Source: Deltaproteobacteria bacterium (GTDB taxonomy: Bacteria; Desulfobacterota_B; Binatia; UBA9968). Taken from it: a DNA stretch of 5,037 bases. The position numbers were made by a program, and so were the translations under genes. Shown here piece after piece: positions 1 to 5,037 of this stretch. The notes beneath the pieces are model-generated. The model did no database searches. It worked only from the letters and a program-made list of their open reading frames with translations, and was not told where the DNA came from. Where the stretch lies: NCBI GenBank assembly GCA_005879255.1, contig VBKY01000363.1:1-5037 (forward strand), given 5' to 3'. The stretch's first letter is position 1; every line of letters begins with the position of its first letter.

Positions 1-1842
1 GCCTTCAGCCATCTCGCGCAGCGCTTGCGCGCCGCCGCCGTCGGCCATGGGCAATGACCGTACGCTCGCCGATTCGCGCGCCGAGAATGATTCGATGAGA
101 ATCGGTTTTTCTTTATAGGTCGAACGGATGAGTCGATAGAGATCGACAATTTTGACTCCCGGAATCTTTTTTAGCGCCGGCAGGAGATCCTCCCTGAGCG
201 GAACATTTTTCGGTCCGGCTGTTCTCGCCCCCGAGCTGACGATTAGATCCGCGGTGACCATTTGATCGACCCACGCGAGCAGCGAACCGCGCACGCTGCT
301 CACAAAGGCAGCAATCGTGAATATCGCCGCCAGGCTAATCACCATGGTCGCAACCGTGATCCCGGAGCGAACCGGATTGCGGCGCAAGCTATCCGATGCC
401 AAGCGCGCTTCGACCCACGTCAAACCCGGCAATCGCAAGGCCGATTGCCAGAACCAGCGGACAGCATGACTGATAATCGCCGGGCAGAAAAAAGCCAGGC
501 TCAAGAGAAAAACCAGCATACCGACGACGCCGACGCTAAATCTTTCTACTGATCCGTTCACGGATGACGCGAGCAGTAGGAGAGTTGGAGAAATAACCAA
601 GCAGAGAAGCCCGAGGCGATTGGCCCAAGACCTCTTTCCGCGGTTCGCCGGCTGCCACGCCGCTTGTCGGGCGTTTTCCAGCGGGCTGACGCGGGTCGCT
701 TCCCAAGCCGGATGCAGCGCAGCGAGCATCGCAACGGCGACCCCGCTGCCCAACGCGAGCGCCAAATCACCTGGCGAGAGCGTGCCTTCGGCAAGATCAA
801 CCAGTGAAAATAGGTTGCCGACCGTTTCTCCGACTGAAACCAATGCGCCGCGCGCCAGCAGCCATCCAAGAGCGACGCCGACACAAGACCCGCCTAATGC
901 CAGTAGTAATGCCTCCGCGATAATCAGCCGCAACAATTCCCCACGCTTCATTCCCAGGCAACGCAGAGTGCCAATTTCTTTCTTCCGTTGGATCACCGAC
1001 ACCGACACGGTGTTGTAGATAAGAAAAAATCCGACGAAGAGAGCGATCAAGCTCACAAAAAATAGGCCGACGCGAAAAGAAGTCAGCAAGAACTCGATCT
1101 GCTCGCCGCGCTTACGCGGCCGCTCGACCTCGGCCGCTCCGCCGAGTCGCTGTCTCAACCGCTGCCGCACCACCTCGATTTTTTCCCCTTCATCAACAGT
1201 AAGGTCGACGATGTCGAGCTTGCCCTCCTTGCCAAATGTTTTCTGCGCCGTCGGCAAATCCATCAAGGCGAAGCTGCCGCCGAACACCTTTGCCGTTCCC
1301 TGTTCTTTCAGCAATGCCCGAACCGTGTAATCTCGCTTACCTTGGCTCGTGAGCAATACCACTTTTGCGCCCAAGGGAAGTTTTAGCCGGCGTGAGAAAG
1401 ATTCGGTGAGAGCGATGGAGTCGGGTTGGGCGATAAAATCGAGCGCCCGATCGAACTCAAATGGAGAACCGGCAAACTGATGCTCGCGAATGGCGGAATC
1501 CGTGAGCAAGTCGACGCCGTAAACGTAGAGCCGTTCGCCCGGCACGCCGGCAACGGGCAAAAATCCTTCCACCGCCGCCGCGGCGTCTCGAACTCCCGGA
1601 GTGTCACGAATCGTTGGAAACAACGACTCGGCAATGCCGCTCTCTCCGTTGGCCACCTGCAGCACTGCTTTGCCGGCGATTTGATCGATGGTCGACTGAA
1701 AAGATGTGGTCAGAGACCGATTGACCACCGCTATCGCCACAATGACGGCCACGCCGAGGACGATGCCAAAAAAGGTGAGCGCGGTTCTCAGGCGATGACG
1801 CACTGCATGGCGCCAAGAGATAGTGTTTAATAAGCGCAGCAT
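1..1842 (-). CDS. FtsX/MacB-type ABC transporter permease, partial (C-terminus off window)
   Basis: The frame is open for 614 codons from the ATG at 1842-1840 to the window edge, with no stop. The protein is an inner-membrane permease partnering the ATPase encoded just upstream. A basic N-terminus leads into TM1 (about residues 20-40). A MacB-type periplasmic domain follows (about 45-250), then TMs at about 258-279, 306-331 and 357-378. These form an FtsX domain with the typical stretch NTVSVSVIQRKKEIGTLR (277-294) followed by CLGMKRGE. Two more TMs (about 410-427 and 436-456) lead to TM7 (about 495-515) and the start of a second periplasmic domain. This order matches the roughly 800-residue, ten-TM YbbP-like permeases, so the second FtsX domain should lie beyond position 1. 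It is not a MacB fusion, because the ATPase is separate. The start overlaps the ATPase stop (TAATG), which suggests translational coupling. The substrate is unknown; lipoprotein, lipid, peptide or toxic-compound handling are family possibilities only. Confidence 0.93.
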   Translation of the reverse strand, partial: MLRLLNTISWRHAVRHRLRTALTFFGIVLGVAVIVAIAVVNRSLTTSFQSTIDQIAGKAVLQVANGESGIAESLFPTIRDTPGVRDAAAAVEGFLPVAGVPGERLYVYGVDLLTDSAIREHQFAGSPFEFDRALDFIAQPDSIALTESFSRRLKLPLGAKVVLLTSQGKRDYTVRALLKEQGTAKVFGGSFALMDLPTAQKTFGKEGKLDIVDLTVDEGEKIEVVRQRLRQRLGGAAEVERPRKRGEQIEFLLTSFRVGLFFVSLIALFVGFFLIYNTVSVSVIQRKKEIGTLRCLGMKRGELLRLIIAEALLLALGGSCVGVALGWLLARGALVSVGETVGNLFSLVDLAEGTLSPGDLALALGSGVAVAMLAALHPAWEATRVSPLENARQAAWQPANRGKRSWANRLGLLCLVISPTLLLLASSVNGSVERFSVGVVGMLVFLLSLAFFCPAIISHAVRWFWQSALRLPGLTWVEARLASDSLRRNPVRSGITVATMVISLAAIFTIAAFVSSVRGSLLAWVDQMVTADLIVSSGARTAGPKNVPLREDLLPALKKIPGVKIVDLYRLIRSTYKEKPILIESFSARESASVRSLPMADGGGAQALREMAEG

Positions 1843-1844
1843 TA
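1840..1844 (-). other. TAATG stop/start overlap coupling ATPase and permease
   Basis: On the minus strand the ATPase stop TAA (1844-1842) shares its last A with the permease ATG (1842-1840). A purine-rich stretch (GGAGAAAGAAG) lies just upstream, inside the end of the ATPase gene. It could serve as a weak ribosome binding site. The overlap supports the 1842 start and points to coupled synthesis of the two subunits. Confidence 0.75.
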
Positions 1845-2516
1845 CGGCGCTTCTTTCTCCACCCGACCGTCGCGCAAAAGGATAATTCGGTCGCCATAGC
1901 TCGCCGCTTCCTGACTGTGCGTAACCATGACCACCGTGCAGCCCTGTTCTTGGTTGATCCTTCGTAAGAGCGACAGAATGGCATCGCCGTTTTTCGAATC
2001 GAGATTGCCGGTGGGCTCGTCGGCCAGGAGAATCGGTGGGTCGAACGCCAAAGCACGCGCCATTGCAACCCGCTGTATTTCACCGCCGGAAAGTTCTTCG
2101 GGCAGATGATGCTTACGCGGTTCCAAACCGACCTTCTCCAAGAGCAAATGGGCTTTACGATCGGCCTCCCCCTTGGAAACACCGTCGAGCACAAATGGCA
2201 ACGTGATGTTTTCCAATGCGGTCAAGGTCGGTAGAAGATTGAAGAATTGGAAGACGAAACCGATCTTGGTGCGCCGGAATAATGTCACCTCATCATCAGC
2301 CATCTGGCCGATAAGACGACCGTCGACCAAGAGGTCGCCGCTGCTGGGCCGGTCCAACCCGCCGATTAAATGCAGCAACGTGCTCTTACCCGAGCCACTC
2401 GGTCCCATGATAACGACAAAGGATCCTTTAGCGATATCCAGCGACACGCCGGCCAGCGCTGTGATATCGTTTTCACCTTGCCGATAAATTTTGCGGACGT
2501 CGATGCAGCGGATCAT
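1842..2516 (-). CDS. ABC transporter ATP-binding protein, LolD/MacB/YbbA family
   Basis: This complete 224-residue cytoplasmic ATPase has the usual length for the LolD/YbbA group. All nucleotide-binding motifs are intact: Walker A GPSGSGKST (38-46), Q-loop Gln90 in FVFQFFNLLPTLTALEN, signature LSGGEIQR (142-149), Walker B ILLADEP with catalytic Glu167, D-loop GNLD (170-173) and switch His200 in VMVTHS. The stretch FFNLLPTLTALENI after the Q-loop and ADEPTGNLD are typical of subunits that pair with FtsX-type permeases. The permease gene follows with a 1-base overlap, so the two should form one complex that couples ATP hydrolysis to conformational work in the periplasm. The ATG at 2516 is the first possible start, because an in-frame TAG (the stop of the preceding gene) lies 12 bases upstream. 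No strong ribosome binding site is visible, so translation may depend on the gene before it. The symbol lolD is withheld because the substrate is unknown. Confidence 0.95.
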   Translation of the reverse strand: MIRCIDVRKIYRQGENDITALAGVSLDIAKGSFVVIMGPSGSGKSTLLHLIGGLDRPSSGDLLVDGRLIGQMADDEVTLFRRTKIGFVFQFFNLLPTLTALENITLPFVLDGVSKGEADRKAHLLLEKVGLEPRKHHLPEELSGGEIQRVAMARALAFDPPILLADEPTGNLDSKNGDAILSLLRRINQEQGCTVVMVTHSQEAASYGDRIILLRDGRVEKEAP

Positions 2517-2528
2517 GCAGCAGCAACG

Positions 2529-2894
2529 CTAGCAAATGAGATGAATGGTGGGCGGGCGCAATGTAAGTGAGGCGTTTTGCTGATCGGCTTCAAGTTCCGC
2601 CAGTTGTCCTTTCACCGCTTCGGTAAGCGCCGCGACGTTGATGCCGAGAAATACCGGACAGAACGGGTCGATCTTCGCGAGCCCGGTGCGCCAAAGTTTA
2701 ATCGCGCCTACAGGAACGCCCTGCTCCAATTTGAAATATCCCGCGGCGATCTGGATGATCCCTTGATAGAACTGCCGTGTTTCGCTGTGATCTTCCAACC
2801 AGATTTCTTCGAGCGTCTCATGGCACTCGAAGAAAAGCCCTTGATTGAATTCTTCAATACCTTTCAAGAATCTCGGATCGTCTTGGGCTTCCAT
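2529..2894 (-). CDS. DUF309 family protein
   Basis: This small, 121-residue, probably cytoplasmic protein is within the usual DUF309 size range. The hallmark segment FNQGLFFECHETLEEIW (16-32) is followed by an acidic stretch, then RQFYQGIIQIAAGYFKLEQG (40-59), and then GAIKLWRTGLAKI (63-75). The conserved Glu/His of the FFECHE motif and the QGIIQ helix give the family its pattern. The fold is helical and the biochemical role is not established, so no function is claimed. The last dozen or so residues (about 110-121) look unlike the core and are probably a variable tail. The ATG at 2894 is preceded only by a weak purine run (CCGAAG). The gene is the first of a minus-strand run and ends 12 bases before the ABC ATPase, so it is probably co-transcribed with the transporter. 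Whether it works with the transporter cannot be told from one genome. Confidence 0.9.
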   Translation of the reverse strand: MEAQDDPRFLKGIEEFNQGLFFECHETLEEIWLEDHSETRQFYQGIIQIAAGYFKLEQGVPVGAIKLWRTGLAKIDPFCPVFLGINVAALTEAVKGQLAELEADQQNASLTLRPPTIHLIC

Positions 2895-3014
2895 CTTCGG
2901 ATGATTTGACCACAGAGTAGTACAAAGTTCACAAAGAAGTTTATCTGAACCCTTTGTGTTCTCTGTACTCTATGTGGTTAATTCCTTCTGGGTTTGTGCG
3001 CTTGATTCGGATCG
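2895..3014. promoter_or_regulatory. Divergent intergenic region, presumed promoters for both flanking operons
   Basis: These 120 bases separate two genes that point away from each other, so promoters for both should lie here. No convincing -35/-10 pair was found on either strand. Most of the space is taken up by an inverted repeat, so that repeat must overlap the promoters or the 5' leaders. The rRNA methyltransferase ATG at 3015 has only a weak GGA (3009-3011) as ribosome binding site. Confidence 0.4.
2906..2981. repeat. Imperfect inverted repeat (possible REP/MITE-like palindrome)
   Basis: The left arm (2909-2936, 28 bases) begins ACCACAGAG and ends CACAAAG. The reverse complement of the right arm (2952-2978, 27 bases) begins ACCACATAGAG and ends CACAAAG. 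The outer 6 bases match exactly, a short middle part differs by one base in length, and the inner 16 bases match at 13 positions. The loop is 15 bases. The pairing can be stretched by two more bases (TT/AA) past one mismatch, which gives the reported limits. The arms are rich in the simple motif ACACAGAG. The whole element could form a long hairpin in DNA or RNA. Short palindromes of this base pattern occur dispersed in some bacterial genomes, but this one window cannot show that it is repeated. Confidence 0.75.
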
Positions 3015-4304
3015 ATGTCACAGACTAACGCGAAAAACGCGCTCACGCTAGAGATCGACTCTCTATCTTACGGTCCCTACGGCATTGGACGCGTGGGCGG
3101 CAAGGCCGTGATGGTCCCTCACACGGCGCCCGGCGACATCGTGGAGGCAAAGATTGTCGAGTCAAAAGACCGCTACGCCGTCGGCGCAATACTTCGCCTG
3201 ATTGCGCCATCTCCAGTCAGACAAACGCCGCTTTGCCCCTATGTCGGCAGTTGCGGCGGCTGTTCTTGGCAGCACCTACGTTATGACGCCCAGCTGAAAG
3301 CCAAACAGCAGAGCGTCGAAGACGCGCTCCGCCGTATCGGTAAACTCCACCGCTTCGAATTGCGACCCATCATTCCGTCATCAAACGAATATCACTATCG
3401 CCGGCGCATCCGGCTCCAGGTTGACGGGTCAAGCAAAGTCGGTTTTTACGGCGCCTCATCGCACCAATTGGTGGAAATCGACTCCTGCGCCATTGCCGAC
3501 GATCGTTTGAACGGCATCATCGAATATCTTCGCCGCTGGTTGCCCAGTCTGCCCATAACAATGGAGCATCTGGAAATCGTAACGGGCGACGAGCCAAATC
3601 AAATCGTGGTTACAGCCAGCGCGCTTGATGAATTTGCCATGCGCTATGAATCCGCCTGCAAAGAGCTTGTCAGCGCCAACCACGGTATCCACGGCTTGAT
3701 TCTTCATGGCCGTAACTGGCGCAAAGTATGGGGACAGCCGACGATCAGCGTAAAGTTATCAAGCGATTTCTCACTCGCCGTCGACGCCGATGTTTTCACA
3801 CAAGTGAACTCTGATGGAAATCGCCGCATCCTCCAGGAGCTGCTCGCAGTGGCAGACTTTCACATTCACGACCGTATCCTGGAGCTCTACTGTGGCGCCG
3901 GAAACTTTACCCTGCCAATTGCTAAACGAGTCGCGGAAGTCGTCGCTGTTGAAAGTCATCGTCCATCCGTCGTGAGCGGCAAGCTCAACGCGCAGAGGAA
4001 CGCCATCAGCAACATCCGCTGGATTTGCTCTCCGGTCCCTCAAGTTGTCACTCAATTGAAAAACCGAAAGGAGCGGTTCACCAAGATCATTCTCGACCCG
4101 CCCCGAGCGGGAGCCAAGGGGATCGAAAGAGAGTTGGCCGGCCTCGAAGCAAGCAAGATGATCTACATCTCATGTAACCCCGCGACGTTGGCACGCGACC
4201 TCGCGGCGCTCGCCAAACAAGGCTACAAACTTCAGATAGTCCAGCCCATCGATCTTTTCCCACAAACCTTTCACGTCGAAGCGTTGGCCGTAATGGAGCG
4301 ATGA
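3015..4304 (+). CDS. rlmD: 23S rRNA (uracil-C5)-methyltransferase, RlmD/RumA-like
   Basis: This complete 429-residue cytoplasmic enzyme of the TrmA/RumA family is close to the E. coli RlmD length. The family uses S-adenosylmethionine to make 5-methyluridine in RNA, at 23S rRNA U1939 in RlmD. An N-terminal TRAM RNA-binding domain (about 8-65) is followed by the iron-sulfur motif CPYVGSCGGC (Cys74, Cys80, Cys83), with the fourth ligand Cys158 in DSCAIA. The central region leads to DVFTQVN (260-265 region), then the SAM-binding ELYCGAGNFTLPIA (290-303), DPPRAG (361-366) and SCNPATLARDL with nucleophile Cys387. Near the end, FHVEALAVMER carries the likely base Glu422. All catalytic and cluster residues are present, so the enzyme should be active. 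It is apparently monocistronic, diverging from the DUF309-ABC operon and converging on the amidohydrolase gene. The exact target is inferred; an RlmC-like, RlmCD-like or tRNA-directed paralogue cannot be excluded. In-frame stops shortly upstream support the ATG at 3015. Confidence 0.93.
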   Translation: MSQTNAKNALTLEIDSLSYGPYGIGRVGGKAVMVPHTAPGDIVEAKIVESKDRYAVGAILRLIAPSPVRQTPLCPYVGSCGGCSWQHLRYDAQLKAKQQSVEDALRRIGKLHRFELRPIIPSSNEYHYRRRIRLQVDGSSKVGFYGASSHQLVEIDSCAIADDRLNGIIEYLRRWLPSLPITMEHLEIVTGDEPNQIVVTASALDEFAMRYESACKELVSANHGIHGLILHGRNWRKVWGQPTISVKLSSDFSLAVDADVFTQVNSDGNRRILQELLAVADFHIHDRILELYCGAGNFTLPIAKRVAEVVAVESHRPSVVSGKLNAQRNAISNIRWICSPVPQVVTQLKNRKERFTKIILDPPRAGAKGIERELAGLEASKMIYISCNPATLARDLAALAKQGYKLQIVQPIDLFPQTFHVEALAVMER

Positions 4305-4348
4305 CAACTGGCTGAAAGCAAATGCGCGGACGTTATAAAAATGGTTTT

Positions 4349-4367
4349 GAGCGCATACCATGCGCTC
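4349..4367. terminator. Perfect 8-bp hairpin between convergent genes, possible terminator
   Basis: GAGCGCAT (4349-4356), a 3-base loop ACC and ATGCGCTC (4360-4367) form an exact stem between the ends of two convergent genes. This is where a shared terminator would be expected. On the plus strand no T-run follows. On the minus strand the stem is followed by AAAACCATTTTTAT, so five Ts begin only about seven bases after the stem. That makes it at best an atypical intrinsic terminator for the amidohydrolase transcript. Confidence 0.4.
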
Positions 4368-4376
4368 CTGCATAGA

Positions 4377-4427
4377 CTTGAACGAATTGAACCTTGAACT
4401 TTTGAACCCTTGAACGCTTGAACGAAT
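4377..4427. repeat. Short tandem repeat of six TTGAAC units
   Basis: TTGAAC occurs six times, starting at 4378, 4387, 4394, 4402, 4410 and 4418. The spacings are 9, 7, 8, 8 and 8 bases, so the basic unit is about 8 bases (like TTGAACCC) with drift in the last two. The first and last units lie in the identical 11-mer CTTGAACGAAT, 40 bases apart. On the minus strand it reads as GTTCAA repeats and begins just two bases past the amidohydrolase stop codon. It is non-coding in both flanking genes. Confidence 0.85.
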
Positions 4428-4429
4428 AC

Positions 4430-5037
4430 TTAGATTCCAAACAATCTTTTGGCATTCAAATAGTAAATCTTTTCTTTATCGGCTTGCGGGATATCGAGCT
4501 CTTCCATCTCTTTCAACGTCATCGGATAGAATTGATCGTCGCGCCCGCCGCGGCCGTGCGGATAATCCGCGCCAAAGAGAATCTGTTCGGCGCCCACCGT
4601 GTCGTACACCAGTTTAATGAACGCTGCCCGAATCGGCCCGGCAGTGTCGTAATAAATTTTCTTGAAGTACTGTTCAGGCTCCTCCTTGCATACTGGATTG
4701 CCCTCACGCCAGTTGAGCCGGTCGAGATAGAGCAGAATCATGCCGCCCAAGTGAGAACCGATTATTTTAAGTTTTGGATAGCGGTCAAAAATGCCGGCGT
4801 AGACGATTCGCGAAATCGCCAGCGTGCTATCGGTCGGCCAAAGAATTTTCTGATGCAGCGAGTACTTGTCCCAATTCGATTGGCAAGGCGCGTTGGCCGG
4901 ATGAAGAAACAGCGGTTTTTCACCAGTCGCGAGCGCATCCCAGAACGGCTTGAACTCTGATTCGTCGATATATTTCCCCGCGACATTGGTCGGCATCATC
5001 ACGCCGTGCATGTTCAGTTGCTTGTAGCACCGCTCCA
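4430..5037 (-). CDS. Amidohydrolase-2 (ACMSD-like) family protein, partial (N-terminus off window)
   Basis: This is the C-terminal part of a metal-dependent hydrolase or decarboxylase with a TIM-barrel fold, of the amidohydrolase-2 family that includes aminocarboxymuconate-semialdehyde decarboxylase. The frame stays open past the internal ATG at 5011 to the right edge. It reads ERCYKQLN before that Met, so the true start lies outside. Residue numbers here count from that Met. PLFLHPAN carries a likely metal-ligand His37, GSHLGG carries the catalytic-type His87, and LFGADYPHG carries the metal-ligand Asp149, the usual order for this family. The N-terminal HxH metal motif is not visible and should lie upstream. 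The C-terminus (NAKRLFGI) matches the typical family ending, in which an N-x-x-R-L-F/L stretch closes the protein. The TAA stop lies at 4432-4430. Substrate unknown: the family covers decarboxylation and C-N, C-O or C-C hydrolysis, often in aromatic compound breakdown. Confidence 0.9.
   Translation of the reverse strand, partial: ERCYKQLNMHGVMMPTNVAGKYIDESEFKPFWDALATGEKPLFLHPANAPCQSNWDKYSLHQKILWPTDSTLAISRIVYAGIFDRYPKLKIIGSHLGGMILLYLDRLNWREGNPVCKEEPEQYFKKIYYDTAGPIRAAFIKLVYDTVGAEQILFGADYPHGRGGRDDQFYPMTLKEMEELDIPQADKEKIYYLNAKRLFGI

Noticed and set aside
620..1018. Plus-strand open frames at 262-552, 620-1018 and 1426-1830
   Set aside because: All lie antisense to the continuous permease frame, have low-complexity Arg/Ala/Ser-rich translations and match no known fold.
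1604..2194. Minus-strand open frame of 196 codons
   Set aside because: It overlaps the ABC ATPase and the permease start in a different frame. Both of those have strong family motifs; this translation does not.
1..2516. MacB-type fused macrolide exporter
   Set aside because: MacB carries its ATPase and a single four-TM permease in one chain. Here the ATPase is a separate gene and the permease has a duplicated, longer architecture.
3456..4055. Minus-strand open frames inside the rRNA methyltransferase gene
   Set aside because: They are antisense to a gene with intact catalytic and iron-sulfur motifs and have no family signal of their own.
4333..4342. TATA-like promoter sequence (TTATAAAAAT)
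   Set aside because: It lies between convergent genes with no gene start downstream on either strand, so the AT-rich match is probably chance.
4377..4427. CRISPR array
   Set aside because: The unit is about 8 bases with no spacers. A CRISPR array needs repeats of about 23-40 bases separated by unique spacers, and no cas gene is present.
4418..4960. Plus-strand open frame of 180 codons
   Set aside because: It lies antisense to the amidohydrolase gene, whose minus-strand protein has clear family motifs. The plus-strand translation shows no recognisable domain and begins inside the TTGAAC repeat.
4430..5011. A complete 193-residue protein starting at the ATG at 5011
   Set aside because: The frame continues upstream to the window edge with family-like sequence, and the part visible lacks the N-terminal metal-binding segment, so the gene is cut by the window.

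Overview
The window holds five protein genes in ordinary bacterial layout, two of them cut by the window edges. Codon use and base composition look moderately GC-rich (judged by eye, not computed). The gene set does not fix a phylum. The extracytoplasmic-type ABC transporter, the Fe-S rRNA methyltransferase, the ACMSD-like amidohydrolase and two kinds of short intergenic repeat would fit an uncultivated soil or sediment proteobacterial or deltaproteobacterial-type lineage. That is a guess, not a finding.

Layout: positions 1-2894 carry a compact minus-strand operon, read from right to left. It encodes a small DUF309 protein (2894-2529), then a LolD/MacB-type ABC ATPase (2516-1842), then a large FtsX/MacB-type permease that begins at 1842 and runs off the left edge. 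The gaps are 12 bases and a 1-base TAATG overlap. Together the ATPase and permease form a type VII (mechanotransmission) ABC system of the YbbA/YbbP or LolD/LolCE sort. Such systems drive periplasmic or envelope processes rather than classical import. The substrate cannot be read from the sequence.

Positions 2895-3014 are a 120-base divergent promoter region filled largely by an imperfect inverted repeat of about 27-base arms. On the plus strand, 3015-4304 encodes a complete RlmD/RumA-like, TRAM-domain, [4Fe-4S] 23S rRNA m5U methyltransferase with all catalytic residues intact.

Positions 4305-4429 separate this gene from a convergent minus-strand gene. This gap holds a perfect 8-bp hairpin and a six-copy TTGAAC short tandem repeat. 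The convergent gene (5037-4430) is the C-terminal part of an amidohydrolase-2 (ACMSD-like) metal-dependent hydrolase/decarboxylase whose start lies beyond the right edge.

No clear evidence of a new defence, mobile or biosynthetic system was found. The most unusual material is in the two intergenic spacers. No stretch longer than 300 bases lacks a gene. No tRNA, rRNA, CRISPR array or insertion sequence was seen.
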